DNA of 64,000 bases from Scortum barcoo (GCA_023238725.1 CM041535.1:1022001-1086000), one strand, 5' to 3'. Shown: positions 1-12,296, counted from the first letter of the stretch. Notes: a model not told the origin generated them from the letters alone. A program made the numbers and translations.

Positions 1-856
1 TAGCAGTGTTACGAAATCAAGTGGAGTGCTCCAACAAGAAATGCAAGGCCAGCTGTGTCCTAATGGAAACATCTTCTCTTGTTGCTATGTGTTCTCCACT
101 GATATGAAGAAAGTGCAACAATTAAAGCAAAGTGCATTTCATAGGGACTCAGGGACTCAGAGACGGGGAGAACTGCAGAGTGTTTCTCCTCCAGACCCAC
201 AGCTGTTAATTCATTTTCCATACATGTGCATACAGTGTGTTTTAATGACTTTGTTTCTGTTGTCAATAATTGTTTGGGTATGTGATGATGTGTTTCCTCA
301 AATATAATATATATTGTTAATAAATACTACAGAGGGCGAAGGCCTTCAGTCCTTCTCAGCTCTTTGACCACCTGATATCAAGGCTGGACCTACTACGTGA
401 TAGGTATTGTTGATGTTGTACACAGACACTTGGAATTATTCCAGAATTCTCCAAGATGGCAACATCTCAGCTTCTCCAATTTAGCAGGTAATGAGTCTTA
501 ACAACTGTCATTGATTGATGGAGGAATCTGTACACATGCACTTAAATATCAAATATATAAATGTAGAAATATATTTTATGCCTATATTTTATCTTATTCA
601 TACAGCACTATATTTTACACCCATGACGCTTTGTCCTAATTTTCATATGTTTATGAGAAATGAACAGCATATAGTGGTGCACAAAGTACTGCTGTAAAAT
701 TACAAATACACAAACTAGTATTAAAGTGAAGTAACAAAGTGAATTGACTGTCCATCCCTGACAGCTTGTGAGAGACATACAGAGTTGGTATATCTCTTTG
801 AATCTACTGGAGTCACCCCTGAATCAGCATTACTCCCAAGCATTTCAACTGACAAT

Positions 857-892
<36 letters not shown>

Positions 893-1557
893 CATTATAT
901 GTATTACATGAGACATTCCATTTGGTGGATTTCAACACTAACTATTATTTAATATGTGTTCTATGTATGTAGTATAAGAGTACAGTTATTTATTATCTTG
1001 TTTTCATAAAGTCTTAAACCTGTTACAGTAACCCACGTATCTTTACCACGTATCTACCCCCGTTATGCAATGTGTAAATAATTAATTTAATGTTAGCATC
1101 TGCTACATTTCACAGGTGTACAGGACAAGAGCTCCAACCCTCCACAAATGCTGCTGCTGATAGGCCAAAAAAAGGTGAGTTTTAAGTGTACATGTTTATG
1201 TTCACATGTGATTTGATGTTTTCTACATCAGTGATGTCTACTGATGTTCCCTGTTTTGGTCATTATATTTTCCTTTCAGAAATGGCTATTAATAAATAAG
1301 TGATTCATTTTAAAATACAAAAAAAAATTATTTAAAATTAAAGGCAATTTTATTTTTCATATTCAAAACTGGATTTGAAAATTAAAAACTTTTATTTTCA
1401 ATTTCTATTTTGAGTAACATAAGATAAAATCACTAGAAAACAGAAATCTGTATTATAATCTGAGACTGGATGTGGTTATTTACAAGTAAAGAGCCTTTTT
1501 GATACCTGTTTCTGAAAGGAAAACTGAATAACCACTGACCAATTGGCCACATAATCA
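1..1557. other. Intergenic stretch, no gene recognised
   Basis: No exon with family similarity was found on either strand. The open frames are short (under 95 codons) and low in information. A CA dinucleotide run lies at about 858-889. The sequence is AT-rich and looks like ordinary fish intergenic DNA up to the start of the LTR at 1558. Confidence 0.6.
858..889. repeat. (CA)n microsatellite
   Basis: About 16 uninterrupted CA units are visible directly. It lies in intergenic DNA and has no evident link to a gene. Confidence 0.95.
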
Positions 1558-1807
1558 TGTTATGTCTCGTCATGTCTGTTAAGTAAGTTTCATGTCTGTC
1601 ATGTTTCTGTTTCCTGTTCTGGCTGTGTCTGTTTTATTTTGAAATCCCTAACTCTCCTCTCATTTCAGGTCCCTTAAATTCCTGCCATTGTGTGTTTCCC
1701 GCCTGTGTGATTGTCTCTGCCACGCCCTGATTGTTTCCACCTGTTCCCCATTACCTCATGTGTATATATTGTCTTCGTTTCCTCTGTCTCGTTGCCAGAT
1801 CGTAGCA
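1558..1807 (+). repeat. Left (5') LTR remnant of the gypsy element
   Basis: It begins TGTTATGTC, consistent with the TG start of LTRs, and has the C/T-rich composition and late TATATA-like stretch (about 1763-1768) also present in the solo LTR at 55930-56482. The right boundary near 1807 is approximate. It lacks the segment that ends the right LTR, so it is internally or terminally deleted. Confidence 0.6.
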
Positions 1808-1947
1808 CATGCCCGTTAAAAGGCCAGGCTCACCAGGCGTGAGGCGGGCCTTGGTGAGCCACACCCAGATCGTGAACGCTCCTCAAAGAACCTTGACCAC
1901 AGTGACTCTTCTTGTGAACAGTAAAACCACACCACACAGCTCACTAA

Positions 1948-2517
1948 TGCCCCTTTTCCTCTAGTACCTACTCGGTTTCGACTCGACTCGACTCGACTTC
2001 GCTCGGTTTGTAATGCGTTTCCATTACGTGTTAGTACCTGATACCAGGTACTTTCGTAGTACCTACTACCGGCCGGGGTTCCAAGCGAGCTGAGTCGAAG
2101 GCCGGCCGAAAATGTGACGGCCGTAAGACAGGCGGCAGGCCACTGATTGGCCAGGGCCTGACGTCACTAGATGCGTCGGGAGAGCAACTTGTTCGTAAGA
2201 GTCAACCGCGCCATTTTTAAAACGCAATAACAACAACGAACATGATCAGAGATGGCTGCACAGAAATCAACCCGCGGAGCAACGGCGACGAGGTGCAGAC
2301 ATTTCTTTGTCTGGTGGCCTCCATTGCTCCGTAGTCGTTTGCAGTGTTTGTGTCGCATAACAAATGACGTCGCTGGAGTTTCAGCCGTTACGTTGCCACT
2401 GGCGACCCCACCCACGCTGAGGTGGTACTCTATTGTAATGGAAAACTGACGACCGAAACTGAGTCTGAGTCGAGTCGAGTCGAGCCGAGCCGAGTAGGTA
2501 CTAGTGGAAAAGGGCCA
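1948..2517. mobile_element. PIF/Harbinger-like MITE with TAA target-site duplication
   Basis: Long imperfect terminal inverted repeats are visible. The left end reads TGCCCCTTTTCC and the right end, reverse-complemented, reads TGGCCCTTTTCC; both continue into a shared CTAGTACCTACTCGG and GACTC-rich segment. The element is flanked by TAA at 1945-1947 and 2518-2520, the 3-bp TWA duplication expected for PIF/Harbinger. It is 570 bp with no complete transposase. A short interior stretch (about 2272-2335) could encode DEVQTFL-type residues resembling the Myb/SANT-like companion protein of fish Harbinger elements, so it may be a deletion derivative of an autonomous copy (inference). Confidence 0.85.
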
Positions 2518-3166
2518 TAATAGACTCAGGGGCTGATGAGGGCCTTATAGATAGGGGCTTAGCCAAAGCTCTCAACTTAAAGACATTGGCCTCAGTCAGC
2601 CGGTTAGTGCTAGATCGCTGTATGGAAGACTACTTAGCAGAGTCACACACAAAACCTATTGCCATGACCATAGACACATAGATCATGTTTTTGACTGTGC
2701 TCAGCACCCCTTAGTTTTGGGCTATCCTTGGTTGAAGAGACACAACCCCTATATAATCTGGCAAACAGGTAAAATGAAGGGGTGGGATTCTGCTTGCTCT
2801 GTCTCTTGTCTTGTTTCTGCCCACAGTGAGCCTCAAACCACAGCTGCGGTGATGCCTGGGTTGGACCACGGGGACTACCCTGACCTATCGAGAGTCCCAC
2901 CTTCCTACCACGATCTCCGCGAAGTATTTAGCAAGTCCAAGGCCACCACTCTGCCTCCTCAGCGCCATTGGGATTGCGCAATAGACCTCCTCCCGGGCGT
3001 CCGCCTTCCCAAAGGCCAGGCTGTATGCCATCTTGGGTCCAGAGAAAGGCCATGGATGAATCATCCTCCCCTCATCATCACCGGCCAGAGCGGGTTTCTT
3101 CTTTGTGGGCAAGAAGGACGGCTTGCTCCAGCCATGCATCGACTACAGCTCTCAACAATATAACTG
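2518..3166 (+). pseudogene. Gypsy protease to start of RT (broken)
   Basis: Immediately right of the MITE the frame reads DSGAD, the retropepsin active-site motif of Ty3/gypsy elements. It continues into the LVLGYPWL segment that precedes reverse transcriptase in chromoviruses, with stop codons and frameshifts (for example a TAG inside the protease near 2675). The frame left of the MITE (1918-1947) joins in phase across the duplicated TAA, showing that the MITE landed inside the protease-coding region. Non-functional. Confidence 0.8.
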
Positions 3167-3772
3167 TCAAGAACCGGAACTCTCTGCCTCTCATATTCTC
3201 CGCCTTCGAGCTGCTCCAGCAGGCTCGAGTCTTCACCAAGCTGGACCTGCGGAACGCCTACCACCTGGTGAGGATCAGGGAGGGGGATGAGTGGAAGACT
3301 GGTTTCAACACGCCCACAGGACACTACTTTCCAAGGCTTCATCAATGAGGTTCTCCATGAGTTTCTCAATGACTTTGTATTTGTTTATCTTGACGACATA
3401 CTCATCTTCTCCCCTGATCCTGTCACCCATCAGTGTCATCCGTCAGGTCCTGATTCGCCTGCTGGAGCACCATCTTTATGTGAAGGCGGAGAAATGAAAG
3501 TTCCACGCCTCCTCAGTCTCATTCCTGGGTTTCATCGTCGTCTCACCCAACCAGATCAAGATCAAGATGGACCCGGAGAAGGTTGGGTTAATGCTGTGAC
3601 CAACTGGCTGCCACTCACTTCACGGAAGAAGGTGCAACGGTTCTTAGGGTTTGCCAACTTCTACCACAAATTTATTAGGAACTTTAGCGCCATGGCGGCA
3701 CCCCTGCATGCACTAACCTCTCCCAAAGTCCAAGTCCAACAAGGGGGTGGGGGTGGTCCTGTCTGAGCGCTC
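3166..3772 (+). pseudogene. Gypsy reverse transcriptase remnant
   Basis: Two reverse transcriptase blocks are recognisable: a FTKLDLRNAYHLVRI block near 3232-3276 and the catalytic YLDD box near 3387-3400. The segment normally lying between them, with the family's FGL-type motif, has been removed around 3327, which also changes the frame. A further FLGFANFYHKFI segment near 3640-3680 marks the RT/RNase H connection. Deletions and frameshifts mean no active polymerase is encoded. Confidence 0.85.
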
Positions 3773-4496
3773 ACCCAGCGACAACAGCATTCATCCATAT
3801 GCGCCTTTCTCTCCCGCAAGCAGTCATCGGCGGAACAAAACTATGATGTCGGCAACCCGGAGCTGTTGGCAATTAAGGTGGCCTTGGAGGAGTGGTGTCA
3901 AGTCATCCATTGGGCTCATGCCTCGTTGCTGACATGCCATTAGGGGCCAAAAGAACTGTTTGTCGTACGTCGCAGCCACCAGAAGCAAGGCGTCGAAATA
4001 GACCCGGATGGGGCTTCTCCAGCCACTACCGTCACACTTATCGCTGGACTTCATCACGGGTCTGCCTCCGTCTCCAGGTAATACGATTGTGCTGACCGTG
4101 GTAGACCAATTCTCGAAAATAACTCACTTTATCCCATTGCCAAAATTACCATCTGTTGAAGAATATGGTCATGATAAATCATGTTTTTTGTATTCACGGT
4201 ATCCCTAGTGACATTGTTTCTCACAGAGAACCACAGTTTGTTTCAAAATTCTGGAAGGAGTTTTGTCAGCTCCTCAGTGCCACCGTCAGCCTCTCGGCAA
4301 CCACCTCACGTGGGTTGAGTATGCCGACAACATGCTCCCCACAGCGGCCACTGGACTCTCACCGTTTGAGGTCGTCCACGGTTACCAGCCACCTCTCTTC
4401 CCTGCCAATGAAGAGGAGGTGACCGTTCCCTCAGCCCATGCCTTGACGAGATGATGCAAGAAGATCTGGGCTCCTGCCAGGCAGATGTTGATCAAA
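3773..4496 (+). pseudogene. Gypsy integrase remnant
   Basis: The block LDFITGLPPS...VVDQFSK (about 4039-4120) is the first half of the rve/integrase core, and HGIPSDIVS with PQFVSKFW (about 4192-4257) is the second. The second catalytic aspartate is replaced by histidine (SH where SD is expected), on top of frame breaks between 3770 and 4200. RNase H is largely gone. The region ends at the LINE insertion near 4496. Confidence 0.8.
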
Positions 4497-5221
4497 AAAT
4501 GCAGATGTGTTAGCCAATTACAGACCAATATCCAACCTCCCATTTTTGTCTAAGATCCTAGAGAAAGCCGTTGCCAAGCCAGTTATGTAATTATCTCCAC
4601 AGTAATAGTCTTTTTGAAGTTTTTCAGTCAGGATTTAGAGCTCACCATAGCACAGAAACAGCACTTGTGAAAGTCACTAATGACCTGTTGACAGCATCAG
4701 ATAGAGGGCTTCTGTCTGTACTTGTCCTGTTAGACCTCAGTGCTGCCTTTGATACAGTTGACCATCACATCCTGTTGCTGAGAATGGAAAAAGAAAAACT
4801 GCTTATCATACTTATCAGATCGGTCTCAGTTTGTCCATATTAATAATGAATCCTAAAGTCTGTCACGGAGTTCCACAAGGTTCAGTGCTAGGTCCAATTC
4901 TATTTATTTTGTATATGCTGCCCCTTGGCAATATCATCAGGAGGCACTCCATAGATTTCCATTGTTATGCTGATGACACCCAATTATATTTATCAATGCC
5001 AGAGCCAGACAAAACTGATCAGCTCCTGAAACTCCAGGCCTGCCTTAAAGATATAAAGGCTTGGATGACAAGAAATTTCCTGCTGTTGAACTCAGATAAA
5101 ACTGAAGTGATCCTATTAGGTCCGAAACACCTGAGGAACACGTTTCTCTCCTAAGATAGCCTTGCTGGATGGATAAATGGCATTAACTCAGCACCAGTTT
5201 CCAGCACCATCCAGCACCACT

Positions 5222-5258
5222 GTAAGGAACCTCTGTGTTATACACAGAGGTTCCTTAC
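5222..5258. repeat. Perfect 17-bp palindrome with 3-nt loop inside the LINE
   Basis: The arms 5222-5238 and 5242-5258 are exact reverse complements separated by TAT. The right arm replaces sequence expected in the LINE reading frame. See findings. Confidence 0.95.
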
Positions 5259-6049
5259 ATAGTGGAAAGCTGGAGGCTATGTCCTTCGACACCCATATTA
5301 AGCATATGCATATTTCAAGGTCTGCCTTTTACCACCTGTGCAACATCATCACAAAAAATTCGGCACTTTTCTGCCACCCCAAAGCGATGCAGAAAAATTG
5401 AGTCCATGCATTTGTCTCTTCCAGGCTGGATTATTGTAATTCACTTTTATCAGGATGCCCGAACAAATCGTTAAAGACTCTACAGCTGGTCCAGAATGCC
5501 GCTGCTCGGGTGCTGACTAAGAACCAGGAGGAAAAGAGACCATATTACTCCAGTATTGGCTTCTCTGCAAAATTTAGAGTGGATTTTAAAATCCTCCTAC
5601 TCCTCACATATAAGGCTCTACATGGTCTGGCACCATCATATCTTAATGAATTGATAACTCCTTATCATCCAACTAGAGTGCTGCGCTCCCAAAACACAGG
5701 CTTACTTGTAGTTCCCAGGGTTTCCAGAAGTAGTCTAGGGGGCAGAGCCTTCAGCTATCAGGCCCCTGTTCTTCTGGAACCAGCTCCCAGTCTGGGTCCG
5801 AGAGGCAGACACAGTGTCAGTGTTTAAGAATAGACTTAAAACCTTCCTTTTTGATAAAGCTTATAGTTAGGGTGGGCACAGGCTCGCCCTTAGTTATGCT
5901 GCTATAGGCTTAGACTGCCGGGGGGCTCCCATGATGCATCGGGCACCTCTCCCTCTTCCTCTGTCTCTGCTTCCTCTTTCTCTGCTTCCTCTTCCTCTGC
6001 TTCCTCTACTCTTATTATGGTAGTAGTAGTGCAAACTGGAGTCAGCTTA

Positions 6050-6178
6050 TAAACTGGTTAAAGTGGCTGGTTAAAGTGGTTAAACTGGTTAAAGTAGTTA
6101 ATAAATTGGTTAAAGTGTTAAAGTTAAATTGGTTAAATTGGTTAAATTGGTTAGTTAAAGTGTTAAAGTGGTTAATGT
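6050..6178 (+). repeat. GGTTAAA-type minisatellite in the LINE 3' region
   Basis: Variable units of the type GGTTAAAGT / GGTTAAATT recur about a dozen times. They lie between the end of the LINE coding remnant and its 3' tail. Confidence 0.8.
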
Positions 6179-6757
6179 GAATACTCCTGTGAAATGTCCT
6201 GTAAAGTACATGTTACTGCCGGAGTCCCGGTCCTCTTTGTTCTCTCCAGTCTTGCAGGTTCCTCACTGATTCTGGTTGTGGTCCATCTGTCTGAGGTTCA
6301 CTGGCCTGGTGGGGACATGATCTGTGTCTGTGTTGTGGAGAGAAGGTCGAGTGGCCCAGAGCTCCATATGAGGACATCTAGAGATGCACCTGGACTCATG
6401 GACTCATTTCCATTACCTGTGATACCTTCACACATGGACTAAACTCATGAACTCAGTTTATCTACAGTTTATTACGACGACTCATGTATAATTCCATAAT
6501 ATGATTGATGATGATGTTCTCTGTACATGTGGCATCTATTGCACGTCTGTCCGTCCCAGGGAGAGGGATCCCTCATCTGTGGCTCTTCCTCAGGTTTCTT
6601 CTTTTTCCCATAAAGGGTTTTTTGAAGTTTTTCCTGATTCGGTTTGAGGATTCTAAGGACAGAGGGTGTCACAACTGTACAGATTGTAAAGCCCTCCAGA
6701 GGCAAATAATGTTTGTGATTTTGGGCTTTAAATAAATAAATTTGATTTGATTTGATG

Positions 6758-7226
6758 CTCCTCAGGGGGCAGGCCAGAATAAAGGCTGCAGCAGACAATC
6801 ATCACCGCCCAGCTCCCACGTACCTGCCAGGCCAGAAAGTCTGGTCTGGCTGTCCACCAAGGACCTACCACTCCACGTGCACACCTGTAAATTAGCTCGC
6901 AGGTTCATAGGCCCATTCAAAGTGACACCACCTTCCATGTCAGCAGGCTCAAGCCGGTGAAGAAAAGCCCGCTGGTGCCACCCTCCAAACCGCCGCCACC
7001 TAAGATGGTCGACGGTGGGCCCGTCTTTGCCGTTACGGCATTGAAGCTGCTGGCAGTGCGCAAGAGGGGCTGGGGGAGACAATTCCTGATGGACTGGGAG
7101 GACTACGGACCTGAGGAGCGCTCTTGGATTCCAGCCAGCTTCATCGTAGATCACAGCCTCGTAGATGACTTCTACCAGCACCATCCAGATGTTCTAGGAC
7201 TGTCAGGAGCTGGTCCTAAGGGGGGG
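6758..7226 (+). pseudogene. Gypsy integrase C-terminus and chromodomain
   Basis: This continues the gypsy pol after the LINE. A PAPTYLPGQKVWL segment (about 6808-6848) is the end of integrase. RGWGRQFLMDWEDYGPEERSW (split over about 7063-7130) is a chromodomain with the WEDYGPEERSW signature of fish chromoviruses. Chromodomains of this kind are thought to direct integration to methylated chromatin. At least one frame change separates the two parts. Confidence 0.85.
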
Positions 7227-7411
7227 TACTGTTTCCATGCGTCTACGTCTCAGTGTTGCGTGTATTCAGCGATCGAGCCGAGCCAATATCCACATCAAGA
7301 CCAAAGAAACCAAGCCTTTGTTTGTTGTAAGACTTTTCTTTATTAAGTTTAAATTTGTGCCGGTCTCCTGTCCTGCATTTGGGTCCACCTGTTCTGTAGC
7401 CCATCGTAACA
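7227..7411 (+). repeat. Right (3') LTR remnant of the gypsy element
   Basis: It follows the GGGGGGTACTGT run that usually abuts the 3' LTR in these elements. It ends CATCGTAACA, consistent with a CA terminus. It is much shorter than a full LTR and shares little with the left remnant, so each LTR has kept a different portion. Boundaries are approximate. Confidence 0.55.
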
Positions 7412-10400
7412 AACTACTGATTATTGGCCAATAATCGAATGTGAATATTTTTCAATATTATATTTTTAAGGCCACACCTTTCACACCCTCTGTTCAGTTT
7501 AGCTGAAACTTGATGATGCTACTATATCAGGGCTGCACAGTTTTAACTTTTTTTGGTGCAGTGGAGTTCACCATGGAGACTGAGATCTTTCAGATCTGAC
7601 CCTACTAAGCCCACATGGCACTGTTAGATTTAAGACCTTAACCCAACCCCAGACCAACGTTCCTTGTCTCTTGGGAGATGTCCTTTTCAGTGAAGTATAG
7701 CATTTGCAGCTGGCAAATACTCTGGCCACAGAAAAATGACAAACCTGTGTGATGTATCCACTGTAAATGTCTCACATAGGTCACTTGAGTGTTCAGTTTA
7801 GAGGTTGGAGTAGGATTACTCGATGTAATTGCTGAAATTTCTCTATCTCCTGCTTATTTGTGGTCACAGTATTGTCCCCGTTTGGAGGCACTCTCTAAAC
7901 TGGCATTACCATTGCGTTACCATTGCAAGCCCCAGCATTTATTAGCACCTGTGCTAAATCTTTGAATCCCTGTCTGAAATAGTGTAGAAATATGTGATAT
8001 CCACAGCAAATCCACACAATTGTTTGATAGATTTCACTTCAGCATTGTGATTTCTGCACTGTATGTGGCCCACATATTGACGTTTTTATCAGTTGTCAAA
8101 ATGATGCAATGCAATGTCCTTTTTTAATAATTTGGGAAAGCTTGATGCAAAACTAGCTATTACTGATGCTTTTTTCAATTTTGCACATTATTAATGTTAT
8201 GTTATTTAATGTTAATAATTTTAATACCTTACTGCATTCTTGTCCAATGGTCTTAGAGGCAGCACATGGAGCCAAAGGAGTTTGATTTATCACAGATTAT
8301 CTGTCTCATGTTCTACTGTCAGGACAGAGTGACAGTTTTAACAAAAACATGATGATTAATAAGAGAGATGAAGAAAAAGTGTCTTTGCTCATGGACATGT
8401 GTCCTGTGATAAGGGGTGAGGAGTGGCTACTGTTTGTTTAAACTTGCCTTTAAAAAAACAAAATGGAAGGTGGAAGTAAACTGTTGTAGTTTAGTGATAA
8501 ATGCTGATAGAAGTCAGCAGTGCTGTTGTTGGTGACCCTCAAACCTTAATGTCCAGTTTCACAGCTTGGTATGGGGGTCCTAGTTTGGGTGTGTTATGAA
8601 TATTTCAGGGGGTGTTAAATTATTCTTTCAATAGTAAAAAGTACTTATTAGTACATAATTATGGTCTTAATGAGTATTTTATAATCATATGTTATATTAC
8701 TGATGCTGTTCTGACTATCTTACACTTTTTGCAAGTTTCATCCATATCAGTGCACACCATTTTAAATTACATTAACTTGATATGAAATATAAAATTGTAA
8801 TATATAAGTGACTAGTAAATAGGCTATGAAAGAAATGTAACTGAGCAAAAATTGGTAAAACCATACAGAAACCTAAGAAATGTTGTACTACTCCAGATAT
8901 TTTGTATGTATGTTTTAGTACTATTTGATTCTGAATGTTGTTCTTTCATACAGTCCTGATGCATAAGATGCCACATCTTGTGCTGCAATTAAGTTTGTTG
9001 TTTATACACACTGAATTGGAATTGCTTTAAAGCTGGCACACAGAACTTTTGTCTCTCCCTTCTGTGAATGAGAGTAATAACATGAACACTGTGCCTATAA
9101 ATTCTACCCACAGGTCAGCTCGCTACATCTCCACTGCCCCCAAAAAAAGTGTTTTGACAGTTTGGCCATTTTGTCAGTCTCCATTCACCAACAGGTTAGC
9201 AGATGGAGACTAATGGCTAGACAGTCTGTTGAAGTTAATTGTTGCCCACGACTCTCTAGTAGCTGCTCATTGACCTGTTACTTTTTCAGAGTTCAGAGCA
9301 AAAGCTATGTTTCTTTTTTGCTGTTTCAAAGTAACTAGCAGAGGTAAATATTAGTTTTCTGGTAGCTAATACACCTCAGTGGTGAACACATACATTTCTG
9401 TTAAACTGCTTTAATTGCTACAGCTGGATTTGCATGTACCATTGGTGCTCTGTCTGCCAGCACATAGTGCCATGAAGCTAAAGGGCCAATTCAAAGCCAT
9501 GCTTTGTTACAGTGCTGTTCTAAGCTCTCTGATGATCACCCTGATTTCTTTGTTATTCTATGAAAATAAGATGCTATGGAAAAGTAAAAGGTAAACATGT
9601 TTTCACTTCCTGCCTTTCATCCCATCTAACTGTCACTCACATATTTGGTGTAAGGTTTATTGGAAATAAACATACAGTGTGATATAATACAAGGTCATGG
9701 AGAACACTAAGAATGTTTTAGATGTTCAAGGATGCAGATTTATTAACTGGTCATCTTTAATAATAATGAACATTTCTAAAGTGACAGGTGATACTCCATT
9801 TAAGAAGATTAAATAAACACAATACACTTTCAAATGCTGAAAAAATGCTCAAAATAAAATTCACACAAATCACTTTTCTTGTCCAAAATTAGTTTTAAAC
9901 CAGTAGTTTAGAAGTGGATGTTTCCCTAGCTGTATTTCACTCAGTGCTGTACTTTCAATGATCCAAGGTCTTTACGATTCATTCCTGACCTTGTGAACAG
10001 CAGCTTGACAAAAAAAAATCTTAACACAATGATCCCAGATTCCACTGGCTTTTTTCCAAATCCTTCAACCACATCTCATGGCTGTCTTTGGCAGACTGAG
10101 GTGCTCAGTTGTCATGGAGATTATTTCGCTGTCAGAACACAACAGAAGTATGCAATATTGTTCAGGTAGCCATAAAGGGGAGAGTGAAGACTGGCAGGAG
10201 ACCTCAGAGTACAAAAAAACTACAGTCAGATAAATACCTGAAATTTAACTGTAACCTCCACTGATAAGATAAAAGTTCAGTTGTGAGGACCTCTACACAA
10301 ACTACTACATCTTATTTGTTTCCAAATTTCCTTGAAAAAAATATCAACTGCAAATATTCCACTGTAATTATAATAATTTTTAGAATACCACATATAAAAC

Positions 10401-12296
10401 AGACAAAGGATTTAGGAATTGTAATCATGACTTTAATCCATCATACCATGCAATTCGTGTCACTAGAGGCGTGGTAAATCGGAGCAGCCTGACCACAGCT
10501 AACTGCAAACCATCTTAAGAGACATCCAGAGACATCTTCTGGTGTAATGAGCTTCAAAAATGACTGCATGGATCAAATGTTGCCTATGTAGATTGAAATC
10601 CACCAGGCTAAATACATTTAGTTTGAAGATAAGAGGGTCTGAAGAGGATGCTGCAGCGTTTTATATATTGATATATTGATCTAGAAGAAGTCATTTTGTG
10701 TTCTAGACCCTAGACTACACACTATACAGTAGGCACAATTAGATTTTACAAAATTAGTTTTTTTTGTTTTTATTTTATAATGATGACAACTGCCATTCTG
10801 CCTTGTGATCTTTAAGATCCAAAGAAGATATCCAACATTTACTTCTCTCTTTCTCTTGGAAAACTGGATACGACAGGTTTCACAGCAGCTATGAAGATAA
10901 TCTCCCAACATGTACAGTGTTGGGACAGCCCACAAGCAGAGGACCTTTTTTTTTTTTTAAGGAATTCTATATTTTCATGGTGTTTGATGATCTTGTATAA
11001 CTCAGAGGGTGTTCCCAGTGTAATGTACCAGGTGCATTACCCATTGCACACACAAAGTTTCTTCCTATCCAGTAAGTCACCATCATGGCTTTCCTTCACA
11101 GGTGTTGAACACTGGCATGCTTCTTGCTACATCTTGTTGTAACAATCCAATATTCTTATTCTATAGCTGTTGTGCTGTTAGTTATTGGGAGGAAAGCCCA
11201 CTAGAAAAGACAAGTTTATTGTGATAGTATATTTCAAGGTTTTGAGTAAAACAGGCAGACTGACATCACCAGTCAGAGAGCTAGAATAAGCAGCTACACT
11301 GTGACAAACTGCAGTGAGTGATCAAGGTTGGTTGGCTGGACTTTGTGTGCGACTCATGTTATAAGGTTGTTGTGAAGTTAATTAACTACTCATTCTGATT
11401 ACAAAATAAGCTGCCAGCAGTTTATTTGATAGTATACTCAGTTCAAGTTTTTTAATGCAAAAAAATTAAGCTCTAATGTAAAATATGATCATCATAAGCA
11501 TCCCAGAAGGGCTCCCACACATGACTGGGCTGTTTTTAGTTTTTAGTTTTTTTTTTTAGTTAATTTTATTACCTTTACCTGTCTCGGACCATATACAAAA
11601 TACATTAATCACATACAAATTTAAGAGATGCTTTGGATCTTATTTAGTTACTAGCTATTTTTTAATAGTCCCAACACTACAAAACATGAATTCACATGTG
11701 AAAGCAGTGGAGTACGCTACACCTTGAGCTTAATGAACAAAGAGAAACAGATGTCTGTGAACTGTGAATACTAAATCGCCCACAAAATCAGCTGGAAAAT
11801 GATTAATAGTAGTCAGCAGACATTCACATCTGATGATGGTTGGGTTTACCATCTCTCCACCATATACGATCGCCCATTATCATGTGATCAGAATCCCATA
11901 CTTAAGGCACACGACTAAATTAAATTAAAATTAAGCACTCCATCCTCCATCCATCTTATTTTGTTAAACCATGTAGCTGTTCTAGTGCTTCTGTACATAT
12001 ACACCGTGAATCCAGTTTTTCTCAGGTAATTATAATGCAAAGTTTTTGTTTTTAAGTTACATTTTGTATTCTTTATATTCTTTAGGAGCTCAAATTGTCC
12101 AAATGCCTGGTATGGCAATACAAAGTCCTATCAGGAGAGGTCTAAAGAAGTGCATCAACGCAGGCTCAAAATGTCTAAACTGTATTTAGTCTTCAGTGTT
12201 CATAAGCTGTCATTAACAATGGTATAGGTATAGTAAGCAATGTATGATACTTATAAGACCACATGCAATTTCTCCTGAAACATGCAATATTTTGTT
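7412..12296. other. Intergenic DNA, including the probable 3' UTR of ankrd34b
   Basis: About 4.9 kb without a recognisable coding exon on either strand. The right part presumably contains the 3' untranslated region of the minus-strand ankrd34b gene; several reverse-strand AATAAA hexamers occur (for example at 11214-11219) but none can be chosen from sequence alone. No transposon termini were identified. Confidence 0.5.

Larger units (their letters stand above)
4497..6757 (+). mobile_element. 5'-truncated L2/CR1-like LINE inserted in the gypsy element
   Basis: Non-LTR reverse transcriptase motifs occur in order: ANYRPISNL at about 4509-4540, a QSGFRAHHSTETAL block, LLDLSAAFDTVDH (motif A, about 4726-4767), GVPQGSVLGPILF (motif B, about 4868-4906) and HCYADDTQLYL (motif C, about 4960-4992). 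The frame changes several times, so it is dead. The 3' untranslated part carries a GGTTAAA-type minisatellite (about 6050-6178). The tail is a short tandem AAATAAAT / TTTGA repeat (6730-6757), as in L2-clade LINEs. Gypsy sequence resumes directly after the tail. Confidence 0.85.
1558..7411 (+). mobile_element. Degenerate Ty3/gypsy (chromovirus-type) LTR retrotransposon with nested insertions
   Basis: The plus-strand remains run in the order LTR remnant, end of gag/protease linker, protease, reverse transcriptase, integrase, chromodomain and 3' LTR remnant. This is the pol order of Ty3/gypsy elements, and the terminal chromodomain places it with the fish Sushi-like chromoviruses. Most of gag is missing: the left LTR runs almost directly into the protease region. 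The coding sequence is broken by frameshifts, internal deletions and two later insertions, a MITE at 1948-2517 and a LINE at about 4497-6757. No exact 5-bp target-site duplication is visible at the ends. The copy cannot be functional. Confidence 0.85.
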
